Shown in pieces: positions 41,372-52,350 of a stretch of DNA of 64,000 nucleotides. The stretch comes from Notamacropus eugenii (Eukaryota > Chordata > Mammalia > Diprotodontia > Macropodidae). The translations under genes were made by a program, and so were the position numbers. How positions within the stretch are numbered: position 1 is the stretch's first letter; each line of letters begins with the position of its first letter. The notes beneath the pieces were generated by a model. The model was given only the letters and a program-made list of their open reading frames with translations, had not been told where the DNA came from and did no database searches. The stretch spans positions 117,563,244-117,627,243 of the forward strand of contig NC_092874.1 in NCBI RefSeq assembly GCF_028372415.1, written 5' to 3'.

Positions 41372-42522
41372 ATTTTTTCTAGAAGCTTAGAATGAAGCAA
41401 TCAGTGGGTGAATGAGCATATTAAATTTGAGATCTAGAACTTTGAGATACTTACCTTTGTTCTTTTCTTTTCCTCTTTTGCTCTACTGATTGAGTTCCAA
41501 CTTCAGAGAAGTCAGTCTGGAAGTTTTTTTTTCAGATTTGAGGAGACTGTGGCTTGAGTTGTAACTAAATGTTTTGGTGCCTGGGGAAAACATGCAAAAA
41601 ACATGACCTCAAATCAGCTGTGTAACTTATAATGTTTAAAACCATACGGGAAAAAAAATTAAGATAAATTCAGTTGAATGAGAGGCAGTGGGTATCTCAG
41701 GATGCTGGCCCCTTTTGAGTGAGACCTTAGGCACTGGCCCCTGTTGGGGTTGATCCAGAAACCACAGGACACTTTGAGGCTACTATGAGAAAGGCTGCCT
41801 TTCTAGGAAGGAGCTGTGTGAGGCAAGACCAACAAAATGCCCTCCTGGGATGTCATCATAGGATCAAGGATGATGAAACTTGTAGCTCCCTAATTTAACT
41901 AATTCTTCATAAGTAGGTTTTATATCCAGTTGTTTCTATATCCCTAAAGAAGTGAAAATGCTGTCAAAATGTAAATATAATAGAATGTAATATTGTATAA
42001 TATTGGAGAAAACATCACTTAACAGTTTTGACCTTCTCTAAATTTTGATACCTTGGGGAAAGTGTCAGTCACCTTGCCCTAGTAATGACTCTGCATGGTT
42101 TGCTCCCAGGTGAATACAGTAAACTCTAGGTACTCAGTATAGTACATCATCACAAATATATTCAATTTAATACTTAAAGGATCTGTGATTTCATAGTTGA
42201 GATACTCACTCAATTTATAAAGATCATAAACCCTTCCATATCTTTAATTGATTGTTTCATGAGTTACTGGGGCTAAAATAAGTCAGGATTAGAAATGGCG
42301 ATGAGCCTTTCACCTAATTATAGAGGCTGGCTCTCTGACATCCCTCCCCCCCTGCTAAATTCCTCACACACATAATTTCATCAGGCTCATAGTCAAAGCC
42401 TTTCCAACTTTATAGGACCTATCAAACTTTGATCCCTATGGCCTTGTTCTCTTGCTCAATAGATCTCAGGAACCCAAGATCACTTATCCATTATGAGAAG
42501 ACAGTAGGATGGGACTCCAGTG
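41372..42522. other. no recognisable feature
   Basis: No gene seen. Short AT-rich stretch at 41965-42005. Confidence 0.4.
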
Positions 42523-42523
42523 G

Positions 42524-42554
<31 letters not shown>

Positions 42555-42569
42555 ATACACACACACACA
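42523..42569. repeat. (CA)n microsatellite
   Basis: About 22 CA units with TA interruptions. Confidence 0.95.
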
Positions 42570-42715
42570 TGTATATCTGTAAGACCTTTCCCTTTCCATT
42601 CCTTCCATTTTTATTAAGGTACCATTGGGAAAAATAGAGATGAAGACAGGAAAATCCTGGAGAGGGACTAGTTAGAGAAGGTGACCAGAGCTTAGATGGT
42701 GAGGTTTGTTAGTTT

Positions 42716-43415
42716 AGGTTACAGTCTGTTCAACAAGCATTTATTAAACTTCTATTGTCTGCTCAGACATTCCTCTTCTTTGGGAGGACTTCCTTTGCCC
42801 CCACCCAGCCACTTGAGTCGTCCCTCTCTAGGGTTATCATCTATCTTGTATGCACCTATACATCATGTATGTACATTATACCTACATATTTGTTCATCAG
42901 CTATCTCTCCAATTTTTGTACGTATGCTCTTTGAAGACAGGGATCTTTTTTGGGTGTTTTTGCTTTCCTTTGTGTCTTGGTACTTAATACGGTGACTTGT
43001 ACATTGTAAGCACTTAATAAATGCTTGTTGACGGATTGATTAAGTGAGTATAAGACAACAGAATACTTGCTCTCAAGGAGCTTAAGTTCTATAAGGGGAA
43101 ACAACATGTCTGTGTAGAAGTACATCCACAATTAATAAAAAGCAATTTGTTTTGGGAGGACAGGTAGCAACTGGAAGGATTGGGAAATACTTCTTGGTAA
43201 AGATGGTGTTTGAGTTGAATTTTGAAGAAAACTAGGGATTTTAAGAGAGAGAGGTGAAGAGAGAAGGTGTAGGAGGACAGCCTGTATATGTAAAAGCATG
43301 AAAGTAGGAGATGTGATATGTATGAGGAATGTCAAGATGAGTAGTTTGATTGGACTGAAGAGTACATGAAAGGAAGTAATATAGTTTAGAAAGGCTATAA
43401 TGGAAGTTGGAACAC
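42716..43415 (-). mobile_element. L2 (minus) split by another L2 3' end (plus)
   Basis: Minus pieces: 42716-42761 ('caacaagcatttattaaact') and 43046-43415 ('tgctctcaaggagcttaagt', 'gtttgagttgaattttgaag'). Plus insertion at 42762-43045, ending 'aagcacttaataaatgcttg'. The 43132-43500 minus frame lies in the L2. Confidence 0.7.
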
Positions 43416-43850
43416 GGCTTTTAATCCCAGGGATTTTCTTAAATGACCAGCTAGCTATGGTCCTGGACCAGGAGCTTAGACTGTTGGTTTCCATTCCCAA
43501 TTCCAGTTGCTGACTGTGTATTCATTAATAAATGGGTTTATAGAATGTGTGTACATATCTTCTAGTGCATCCTCAATCTCTCTATGTGTGGCTGTCTAGG
43601 AATTGACACATATGTGCTTTGTAGTTCCTTTGATAACACCAGATTCTTGTCAGATCTTTAGACAATAGAAATGCCAAAGAGCTTTTGGAGACTGCTTTTC
43701 ATCAGAAATTTGACGGGAGAAGTCTTTTAAAATTGTGATTCTAGGAGCAAGAGTGGTTTCCTGGTGATCCCTTGGTGTGCTGGGGTGGGGGAGAGGGGAA
43801 GGGTGTTGCTGTGTCCTTTCTTTCCAACATAAAGTAAATTCATATTCATT

Positions 43851-44138
43851 GAGGGTGTCTATGCGGCACAGTGGATAGATCTTTGGGCCTGGAGTCAGGA
43901 AATCCCAAGTTCAAATCTGGCCTCAAACACTTACTAACTTTATACTTTGGACACGTCACTTACTCTCTGTTTGCCTCAGCTTCCTTAACTATAAAATAGG
44001 GATAATAATAGTTATCCTATAATAATTCTATAATAATAGTTAATCCCACTTCACAGGATTATTGTGAGGATTAGATGAGATATATTTATAAAGAGCTCAG
44101 CACAATACCTAGCACATAGTAGGTAGTATATAAATGCT
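43851..44138 (+). mobile_element. Ther-1 (MIR-type) CORE-SINE, near full length
   Basis: 'tgcggcacagtggatagatc', 'gggcctggagtcaggaaatc', 'ataaaatagggataataata', 'cctagcacatagtaggtagt'. The ATAATA segment is mildly expanded. Confidence 0.85.
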
Positions 44139-44268
44139 CTCTCTCTCTGTCTCTCTGTCTCTCTTCCTTCTTCCTTCCTCTTCCTCCTTCCTTCCCTCCT
44201 TCCTTTCCCTCCTTTCTTCCTTCCTTCTTTCCTTTCTTCCTTCCCTTCCCTTGTCTTCCTTTCCCTTC
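44138..44268. repeat. (CT)n/(TTCC)n pyrimidine tract
   Basis: CT units then irregular TTCC/CTTCC units, about 130 bp. The Glu/Arg-rich minus frame here is an artefact. Confidence 0.93.
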
Positions 44269-45550
44269 AGTGTGCTGGAAACTTTTATAGAATAATCAGG
44301 AAAACGGGACTGACTGATGCCAGGACTGGACTTAATGGAGCCAGATAAGAAGCTTTTGATTTTTCTTCTGGCCTTACTTAGCCCTTTCAAGCTTGAGGCA
44401 AGTTCAGGGCTGAGGCAAGAAGGAGGCCAGTGGAAACCCCACACAGGGCTTGGGGCTGCCTCTTCAGTCAGGCTTTCTAGAAAGGCTGAGTCAGGTATTG
44501 ACGCATGGTATCAGTTTCCTTTGATTTGACTGATAGCTAGTTTACGTTCATTAGATGCTCTGACTGTAATTTACCTGTGCTTCGTTCAGACCACACAGCT
44601 ACTGAACAGTGATGTTGAAGAATGCAGACATTCTTGAGGAAACTCAGTTTTATGGGACCTATTCCAGTCTCTGCTTGTTAAATCCCCTCCCTTTCCTATT
44701 TCAAGTGGGGGGAATGGATCTCTTAGAGTTCTGCAGTTTCCTCAAGGGCTAAGGTGTGGAAGGCAAGTTTCACTGATGGTCTCTTTCCTGGAATTGCTGT
44801 CTCCAAAAGAAAACGAGAAGGAAGATTAAAGGCTAGGACACTTACCTTCAACATTTCAGAAGACAAGCGTCACCTCTAGCCTTTAATGCTCTGGTTTTGT
44901 CTAGAGGTGCTTAAAAAAGGGATAAAATCAGCTCTTTATTATTATTATTTTTTGGTTCTTTCTGTTTTGAGTTAGCTTGACATTTCATGCTATGATGCAC
45001 TTTCAAGAAATAATTTTGCTTGACCACACCCCGTCCTTTCCCTACTCTAAATTCATCTTACCCTGAAGCCAGAAGGGTGGGCTTCCTGCCTGTTAACTCT
45101 GGTTAATTTTGGAAGGTGACTGTGAGCTGTGGGGGATGGATCCACCAGCTACAATGATATGTCCTGCTATAACCTCTGGTTCTGTTGAGTAGGAAGACAG
45201 GGCTGGCCTAAAATGCCCATGGGGTTTCCCCCTGTACAGTCAAATGTCTGAAGTTCAAGTAGAAGGGAGAGGAGGTGGAGCCTGCCATCCTGGGGGACCC
45301 CAGAGGGCACTAATGGCCTTTTAAAAAAATCTGAAGTGAATTGTGGTAGGTTAGCTCTGTTCCCATCAGAGATAAGGGCTAGCTAGCCAGCGAGGAGAGG
45401 CCATCTCCTGGGACTGTGTGGTGTATTTCTGCTGCTGTAAAAATGCATGTTGTAAATGTGAATCCCAAGATGGGTATAGGGTCTGGTGCCTGGGGAACAA
45501 CATGAAGTGAACAATAGGTATGATGGAAAGAGGCAGCTATCTGACTTCGT
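44269..45550. other. no gene; mostly unique sequence
   Basis: About 1.3 kb with no repeat I can name apart from an (ATT) patch at 44938-44950. No exon supported. Confidence 0.4.
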
Positions 45551-45745
45551 ATGCCTTCTCTGACGCCCTGCCCTCCTTTCCCCACTAGCTTGCTAAATAA
45601 GGAGAGGCACCCCAGAACAAGCAGCTCAGTGTCTGTAATTGTCTCTGAGAGCGAGCACCAGGATAAGGAGACAGGCAGTATTACATAGCTGGAATTAGTC
45701 ATCAGAACCACTTGTCTTGGGACAGCGCTAGAGGCCCCAGGGAGA
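45551..45745 (+). repeat. local duplication, copy A
   Basis: 'atgccttctctgacgccctg', 'cagaacaagcagctcagtg', 'ctgtaattgtctctgag', 'catcagaaccacttgtcttg' recur in the same order in 45892-46050 with substitutions and indels. Confidence 0.7.
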
Positions 45746-45753
45746 ATGAAGTG

Positions 45754-45755
<2 letters not shown>

Positions 45756-45805
<50 letters not shown>
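45756..45805. repeat. (GT)25 microsatellite
   Basis: Uninterrupted GT between the two local duplicate copies. Confidence 0.97.
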
Positions 45806-45807
<2 letters not shown>

Positions 45808-45891
45808 GGGTGGGGGAGGCGGAGAGGGTAAAGGCAGTCTTTGGGATCAGGTGTAGGGGTGTAGATAGCTCTTAATGTCCCTGTCCCATGC

Positions 45892-46050
45892 ATGCCTTTT
45901 CTGATGCCCTGCCCTGGCCTGCCTCCTCATATTCCAGAACAAACAGATTAGTGCCTGTAAATTGTTCTGATTTTCTCAGAAGAAGAGGGGTGGAAAGGTG
46001 TAGTATTATAATGTCACCAGAACCATTTGTCATGGGAACCAGGGGAACTT
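45892..46050 (+). repeat. local duplication, copy B
   Basis: 'atgccttttctgatgccctg', 'cagaacaaacagattagtg', 'cctgtaaattgttctga', 'caccagaaccatttgtcatg', offset about 341 bp from copy A. Confidence 0.7.
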
Positions 46051-46148
46051 AAGAAAAAAACAAACAAACCCAAACACAACATCCCAAGCTGATTTCACTA
46101 ATGATAGTTCAGGATGCTTAATGATATAATTATTTAATTTCTATTCCT

Positions 46149-46204
46149 GAGAGGGGCCTTGTTTGTGCCTCTGAGGTCCCCTTAGGGTCTAAATCTGTGA
46201 TCCT
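46149..46204 (+). mobile_element. L3/Ther-2 tail fragment
   Basis: 'gcctctgaggtccccttagg' and 'gtctaaatctgtgatcctcc'. Confidence 0.5.
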
Positions 46205-46531
46205 CCAGGTCTTAAGTTTATTGCCCACCTCCCTCCCCCCACCTGGTCCCAGCTGGGCTCCTCTGCCTTCTCCTCAGCTGTACATCTCAAGACGCCACTT
46301 GGGTTGGTGACCACGCTGCTGTAAGTGATCTGAAGAGCACGTTCAGATCGTGTCTGGGACCCCTGGTCCCAGATGAGGTGGGCAACCTCCTGACACCTGA
46401 AAGCCCCAAAGTCCTTATGTTCCTGGCTCTTGGAAGGAGCTGGAGCTGTGAGCAAGCCAGAATGATGGGTCTTAGCATATCCATCTCACATACTTACTCA
46501 CACTTGGCTACTCAGCTTCCCCTCCAGGTTT
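46205..46531. other. no recognisable feature
   Basis: Overlapping short frames on both strands, none convincing. Confidence 0.35.
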
Positions 46532-46567
46532 GGGGCAGGGGGGCGGGGGGAGAGGGGTGGGGCTGGG
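46532..46567 (+). other. G-quadruplex-type tract
   Basis: Six G runs (4, 6, 6, 4, 4, 3) with loops of 1-3 nt on the PLXNA4 sense strand. It easily meets the G3+N1-7 rule. Confidence 0.88.
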
Positions 46568-46694
46568 ATGTTCTTCTGCATTAGAAAAGCAACCAGGAGA
46601 CTAAGACTTCTCCTGGGCCCTTCTTCCAATTCTGCGTTCTGGAGCCACATCACAGACCACCTGTCACATCACTTCTTTTTGTTGTTGCTATTCT

Positions 46695-46853
46695 TTTTTT
46701 TGTAGTGGGGGGGAAAGCAAGGCAATTGGGGTTAAATGGCATGCTCACAGTTACACAGCTAGAAAGTGTCCAGTGTCTGAGGCTGGATTTGAACTCACAT
46801 CCTCCTGACTTCAGGGCCAGTGCTCTATTCACTGTGCCACATAGCTGCCCCTT
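46695..46853 (-). mobile_element. marsupial tRNA-type/CORE-SINE with A-rich tail
   Basis: Poly-T start (reverse poly-A), 'ggcaattggggttaaatggc', 'gtgtccagtgtctgaggctg', 'gatttgaactcacatcctcc', 'catagctgcccc'. The doubled GTGTC...GTGTCTG and A-tail distinguish it from the Mar-1 copies (WSINE/SINE1-like from memory). Confidence 0.7.
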
Positions 46854-46896
46854 GTCCCATCATTTCTTGAATCATCTCAGTCCTCATACTGAATTC

Positions 46897-47250
46897 CATT
46901 AATTTAACAAGGTTTAAGCACCCACTGTGTGCCAGGCTCTGGTATTACTCAGAACGCCTGAATAAAGAAATTTTCTCTGCCAATGCAGGTCTGTATCTTC
47001 TCTGGGTCTTCATCCAGGGGGCTTAAGATCCCTCCATACTTAGAGAGTTGCCTTGAATATTAAAGAGGTGACTTAACCCAGGGTCACACAGGATGTGTCA
47101 AAAGTTTGCTTAAACTCTGGTCTCTCCAGCTTTACGGTCACCTCTCTGTCCACTTCCTGGGGAACTGGGGATGTAGAGACAAAAATGAAGCAGGCCTTGC
47201 CTCCAAAATCTTACATTCTATGGGGAGAAACAGATAGATGGGGGAGGGAA
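46897..47250 (-). mobile_element. L2 LINE 3' end, interrupted
   Basis: 46897-46955 ('cacccactgtgtgccaggct') and 47164-47250 ('cttgcctccaaaatcttaca'), with a degraded SINE-like piece at 47068-47155 ('gtgacttaacccagggtcac') between. Confidence 0.55.
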
Positions 47251-47261
47251 AAGAAAAGGAA

Positions 47262-47494
47262 TAAGAATTTTTATATAGAGGCTGCTATGTGCCAGGCACT
47301 GTGCTAAGAGCTTTACAAATGTCATCTCACTTCACCCTCCCAACAACCCTGGAGGCGGATGTGTTATTAATTCTATTTTACAGTTGAAGAAACTGAGGTT
47401 AAATGATTTGCCCCGGGTAGACAGCTAAAATATGTCTGAGGCCAGATTTGAACATGGGACTTCCTGATTCTAGCCCACTGCACGACCTAGCCAT
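47262..47494 (-). mobile_element. Ther-1 (MIR-type) CORE-SINE, near full length
   Basis: 'tatgtgccaggcactgtgct', 'ttctattttacagttgaaga', 'gaggccagatttgaacatgg'. Confidence 0.85.
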
Positions 47495-47769
47495 CACCAC
47501 TTTTGCCTTAATATCCCCCCAAACTAGAACACTGCCTGGCATATGGTAGAACAGTAATAAAGACTTACAGATTATTGGTGTCCTACAGATCCACTGTATC
47601 CTCCCCACCCCCTTCCCAGCCTGTAGCAGGACCAGGAACATGAAAATCCAGAATGAACAAAAAGTCACCCAAGACCAAAGGCTCTTACTTTCCCTTGTTC
47701 CCCTGAGGAATACTTTCTCTTCCTAATCTAGGAAATCCTAACTAGTTTTGGCTGTTTCCTGTTGTGACT

Positions 47770-47984
47770 GAGTTTAGTAATATTAATATTAGTTATTATA
47801 TGAATTATAATATATTTATATATAATTTATAAATATATATTTTAAAATAATATTATATATAATATAATTATTATGAAATTAATATAGTTAATATAATAAT
47901 ATATTATAATAATTGCTATATTAAATAATATTACCAAATAATTATTTAGTAATATTAATAATAGTAATATTAATAACAATAGCT
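47770..47984. repeat. AT-rich low-complexity tract
   Basis: About 215 bp almost wholly A/T (TATAATATATT, TAATATTAATAAT words). It abuts the tail of a reverse Ther-1 SINE, so it may be an expanded SINE end. Confidence 0.9.
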
Positions 47985-48165
47985 AGCATTTATGTGGCAC
48001 TTTAAGGTTTGTAAGATGCTTTTGCATGTGTTATCTCAGTCTATCCTTCCAATAATTCCATGATAGGTGCTATTATTATCCCCATTTTACAGATGGGTAA
48101 ACTGAGGCAAGCAGAAGTTAAGTGACTTGGTTAGGGTGTCACAGCTAGAAAGTGTTTGCGACCTC
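47985..48165 (-). mobile_element. Ther-1 (MIR-type) CORE-SINE
   Basis: 'tagctagcatttatgtggca', 'gctattattatccccatttt', 'cagatgggtaaactgaggca'. Confidence 0.8.
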
Positions 48166-48689
48166 TCATTCTCATCTGCAATCAGAGGCCTTCATGCTCC
48201 AGGGCCCTCTTGGATGCTACTGATTTAGACCATCCTGGCCCTGGCACCATGAGCCCCTCACAAGAATTATGATGATGGGAGTGATGTGGCTGCCTAAGAT
48301 GAGTGGGCTCCATCACTACCTGATCTTTCTGAACCCTGGGAGCACCAGTCCTGTTGCCAGCTCCAATTAGCAATTGGCATTTCTCTTGTCCTGTGGTTAG
48401 CTAAGTGCTATGTCCTGCTCCCTTAATCCTTATGATTCAGAATTGCTTTCTGCCTCAGATAAACTCCTTTCCTTTTCAGCCTTTCCCCGCACTCGAATCC
48501 TAGTCCAGTTCAACCCTCTCCCTCCATGGTCCCTGAACTCCTCCACCCTCCCTCCTCCACTATATCCTTTGAGAACTCTACTCAATCATGAACAAACTCC
48601 CTTTCTTCCAAAAGCTTATGTTTTCAGATCCTTTTCCATTTTCTGGTTCTCACAGAAGCCTGACTCTCTAGAAGATGCTTTATCCTTGA
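48166..48689. other. no gene called
   Basis: The 108-codon frame at 48410-48736 is Pro/Ser/Leu-rich with no recognisable domain and runs into a SINE. A decayed repeat is more likely. Confidence 0.35.
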
Positions 48690-48910
48690 CAGTGAAAAGA
48701 GTGATGGACATGGATTCAGGATATCTGGGTTTGTGACATTTGTGATCCTGGGCAAGTCACTTTAACCCTCAAGTGTCAATTTCTCCACCTGTAAAATTCA
48801 ATTCTGCAAGCATTCATTAAACTCCTACTGTATATAAGGCACTGAGAGAGACCTGGGGATACACATACAAAAGCACCACAAAACTGTCCCTACTCTCAAT
48901 GAGCATACAT
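48690..48910. mobile_element. CORE-SINE fragment (plus), then L2 3' end (minus)
   Basis: 48690-48799: 'gatcctgggcaagtcacttt', 'ctccacctgtaaaat'. 48800-48910: 'gcattcattaaactcctact', 'cctactctcaatgagcatac'. Confidence 0.65.
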
Positions 48911-48913
48911 TCT

Positions 48914-49156
48914 GTTGTTGTTCAGTTCGGTTATGTCTGGTTCTTTGTGGCCCCATTTGGGATTTTCTTGCCAAAGATCCTGGAGTGGTTTGCCATTTCC
49001 TTTTCCAAGTCATTTTGCAGATGAGGAAACTGAGGCAAACAGGGTTAAGTGACTTGCCCAGGGTCACCCTGCCGGGAGGTGTCTGAAGTCATATTTGAAC
49101 TCAGGTCCTGTTGACTCCAGGGCTTCTTTTCTATCCATTGCACCCCCTAGCTGCTC
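48914..49156 (-). mobile_element. Mar-1-type CORE-SINE, full length
   Basis: 'ttgttgttcagttcggttat', 'cctggagtggtttgccattt', 'aggcaaacagggttaagtga', 'gcaccccctagctgctc'. Probably inserted in the preceding L2. Confidence 0.9.
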
Positions 49157-49206
49157 ATGTAGTATGAACACTGATAAGTTAGCTAGGGAGCGAAGACCAG
49201 TATTAG

Positions 49207-49498
49207 GGCACGCACATGCGTGCACACACACATACACACACACACAGAGCTGTGGCACAGATGCACAAGGGCTGTACAAGGGCTTCATTATTCTCACCTC
49301 ATGGAGACATATGCATAGATACATTCCTGTGTACCTGCATATTCATATACACATTCAGTACTCCTGAGGTTTTCTCTGTTGTTGTCTCTTAACCTCGGTA
49401 TCTCTCTCTCTCTCTCTGTCTCTTTCTCTTGTTTCTCCACACACATATACACATGCATGTATACATATGTATGCACATGTGCGTGCACACACACACAG
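49207..49498. repeat. CA-, CT- and TACA-rich microsatellites
   Basis: (CA)n 49213-49246, (TC)n about 49400-49432, and mixed ACAC/ATAC/TGCA at 49438-49498. Confidence 0.85.
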
Positions 49499-49730
49499 TA
49501 TCATGATGGATGGAGCACTGTACCAGGAGTCAGGAAGACCTGAGTTTGCACCGGGCTTCAGATACTGATTTACTGTGGGACCTTGAGTAAGTCACTCTAC
49601 CTCTGCCTCAATTTCCATATCTGTAAAATGGGGATAATAATAGCACCTACCACAAAGAGATGTTATGAAGACTAAATAAGAATATTTGTAAAGCACTGTG
49701 CAAACTTTGAATTGTATATATATAAAATTG
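49499..49730 (+). mobile_element. Ther-1 (MIR-type) CORE-SINE
   Basis: 'ccaggagtcaggaagacctg', 'ctgtaaaatggggataataa', 'tttgtaaagcactgtgcaaa'. Confidence 0.85.
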
Positions 49731-50479
49731 TATATAAAAGCCATGACGAAGAGGTAAGGTACCACATACCCACTAGCTCAAGAAAAATAGGAAACCCAAT
49801 TGTAGGATAATCTGGCTTCTCGCATCCTCAACTTTTATCCTCTTTTTAGTCCCCAAGATTCTTTTAGTGGGGTCTTCAAGCTAGCTCCTTCAACTGCTGG
49901 GTAAATGTAAGCTAGGAGTTTTTAGGACAATAGGCTGCCAGAGCTGGAAAACAGCCTTCGAGACTAGCTCACAGCAGCATAGACTTTGGAAGGGGCCTCC
50001 GTGGCTGTCTACTTCAACCCAGACGTGAACAGAGACTAATTTTGGGTTATAACAATGAAGAACTGCACTTCCAGAATCACTCAATCCCAGGTTAGAAGGT
50101 ACCAGAACAAGAACAACAAATGATAATAAGAATAGAAATTCTACATTGTGACTTTCCCTATCACGGTTCTGATATATCACAGGTTGGCACAAGACATTAA
50201 ATGGGAATTTTGGGGGGTTTTGTGGAAGCCACAGATGACACGCAAAGGCCAGCAGACAACGCAGAGCCTATGACCAAATTCTTAACCCAAATTTGACAAT
50301 AAGGTGCTGTAAACACCCCATAAAAAAAAAAGACAAAATTCAGACCTCCTGTGGGATGAAGGGAAGGACAAAACATTTTACAAGGATTTCCCAGATGGCA
50401 GGAACACTGTGCCCCTAACACCTGAGATTTGGAAAGGATAACTGTAAGAGGAATCCTTTCTAAAAACTTCTCAAGAAGT
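49731..50479. other. no gene called
   Basis: Minus frames of 100 and 115 codons (49890-50192 and 50197-50544) carry no recognisable domain. The second overlaps L3-like text at its start. Confidence 0.35.
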
Positions 50480-50580
50480 GGTGATTTAGACTTTGCACCA
50501 AAGAGCTCCAATGACAGAGGCAGCTCATTCCACTTTTGGATCACTCAGATTGTTCTCTAATTATATAGCTCGGATTTCTT
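50480..50580 (-). mobile_element. L3/CR1 LINE 3' fragment
   Basis: 'ggcagctcattccacttttg' and 'gatcactcagattgttctct', reverse L3 text. Confidence 0.55.
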
Positions 50581-50586
50581 AGTCCA

Positions 50587-50662
50587 GCCCATTTTACAAT
50601 GAACCTTTTACAATTTTTTTTTTTTTTTACATTTTACAATTTTTTTTTTACATTTTACAAAT
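50587..50662. repeat. short tandem array of (CATTTTACAA-Tn) units
   Basis: CATTTTACAA or CTTTTACAA recurs four times separated by T runs of up to 15, probably slippage of the 'cattttacagatgagg' part of a reverse SINE. Confidence 0.8.
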
Positions 50663-50744
50663 GAATCTCAGGCTCTCTCTCTGTAACATGAGGGTGATAA
50701 AGTCTTTTGGAATAGTAGACCATCTTGGTAAAATGGTTTGATTG

Positions 50745-51895
50745 AAAAATCAATCAATGAACCAGTATTTACTAAGCTCCTGTTAGTGCCAGGCATTGCA
50801 CTATGCAGTGGGGACACAAAGACAAGAAATGTGTATTTTATAAGGGAAGATGGCATGTACATAAAAGAAGCATATGTGAAATAAATAAAAGGTAAATTTT
50901 GGGAGAGAGGGTACCAAAAGCTGTATTAAGTAGAAAGTATTGTTTCTACTTGACTTTAGATACTGAGTAGTTGTGTGACCCTGAGCAAGTCACTTATCCT
51001 CTCTCTGTCTGCCTCAATTTCCACATCTGTAAAACAGGGATAATAATAGCACCTTCCAGAAAGAAATGTTTGACAAGCAGAGTTTTGAAAGTACTGAGGA
51101 ATTCCAAGAGGTAAAAGTGAGGTAGGCATGAGGACAACTGTTGCAAAAGAATGGGGATAGAAAATAGAGTGTCATGTGTAAAGAAGACCTGAATTCAAAT
51201 CCAGCCTCAGACCCTGGGCAAATCTCTTAAATTCTGATTGTTTCAGTTTCTTCATCTGCAGAATGGGATAATGATATTACCTATCTCCCAGGATTATTAT
51301 AAGAGTCAAATGAGATAATATTTATGAAGGCATTTTCAAATATTAAAGTGTTATATGAATGCCATGAGGAAGATGATAATAGAAGTGATGAACACCAAAG
51401 AGACTGGTTTGGCCAGACTGCAGAGTGTGGGAAGGGGAATAGGATGTAATAAAGCTGGTATAGAAGGTTGGGGGCAGGTTGTGAAGGCCTTTAAACGTTA
51501 AAGAAAAGAGCTTAAATTTGGTTTTAGAGGAAATAGGGAATCATTGGAGTTTTTGAATGGAAGAGAGATATGGTTGGACCTGAACTTTAGGAAATCATAT
51601 GGTGGATGAATTGGAGAGAGAAAAACTTTGAGACATGGAGACCAACTGAGAGATTACAGTAATTGTGCTGGTGAGAGTTGATGAGGAGAGTTGATTGGTG
51701 AGAGCTGATTAGGAAGTGATCTAGGCATGGTAGCTGGGTAAGTATAGACAAGGGGTCAGATCCTAAGGATATTGTGGAGATACAAACAATGACAACTGGT
51801 AAACCAATGGTGAGGAAGAGTGAACAGTCAAGAGTAACAATAAAGTCTTGTACCTGGATGAGCGGAAGCATAGTGACACCCTCAGAAATAGGAAA
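50745..51895 (-). mobile_element. L2 LINE 3' region split by two Ther-1 SINEs
   Basis: L2 pieces: 50745-50940 ('agtgccaggcattgcactat'), 51063-51177 ('gtaaaagtgaggtaggcatg'), 51375-51895 ('gttgtgaaggcctttaaacg', 'gattacagtaattgtgctgg'). Plus-strand Ther-1 insertions at about 50942-51062 and 51178-51372, both with '...ctgtaaaacagggataata'-like or '...gcagaatgggataatgata'-like cores. Confidence 0.75.
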
Positions 51896-51946
51896 ATTTG
51901 GACATGGAAGCGGAATTATTCCTTAGGAAAGAAAATCTACAAATTA

Positions 51947-52072
51947 TTACTACCACAACGTTACATTCGTATGAGTACTTCACACTTTTCAATGCACTGT
52001 CACGTAAACTGTCTCAATTAATTCTCAACTCTGTGAAATAAGTAGAGGATTATTAATATTAGTAAACTCAGG
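51947..52072 (-). mobile_element. MIR-like CORE-SINE fragment
   Basis: 'cttttcaatgcactgtcacg', 'ctcaattaattctcaactct'. Degraded. Confidence 0.45.
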
Positions 52073-52174
52073 ATAAATTCACACTTATAATACACTCTGA
52101 TTTATAATTCCCACCTTTCCACCACATCTGCTTCTAAAAGATCTTCATCAAGCTTCATGTAGACCCACATATAA

Positions 52175-52350
52175 TGACTTTGGAAAATTATTGAATTTGG
52201 AGTCAGGGACTGTGGGTTTAAATGACTACCTATGGGATCTCAGGCAAATAATTTTCCAAAACCTTTGGGCCTCAATTTTCTGATCTATAAAATGAAAGGA
52301 GTTAGCCTCTAAGGTCCCTTTCACCTATAAATCTATGGGTCTATGACCCT
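52175..52350 (+). mobile_element. Ther-2-type CORE-SINE
   Basis: 'tgaatttggagtcagggact', 'gatctataaaatgaaaggag', 'ttagcctctaaggtcccttt'. Confidence 0.75.

Noticed and set aside
44109..44444. 111-codon Arg/Glu/Lys-rich minus frame
   Set aside because: Antisense of the (CT)n/(TTCC)n pyrimidine tract.
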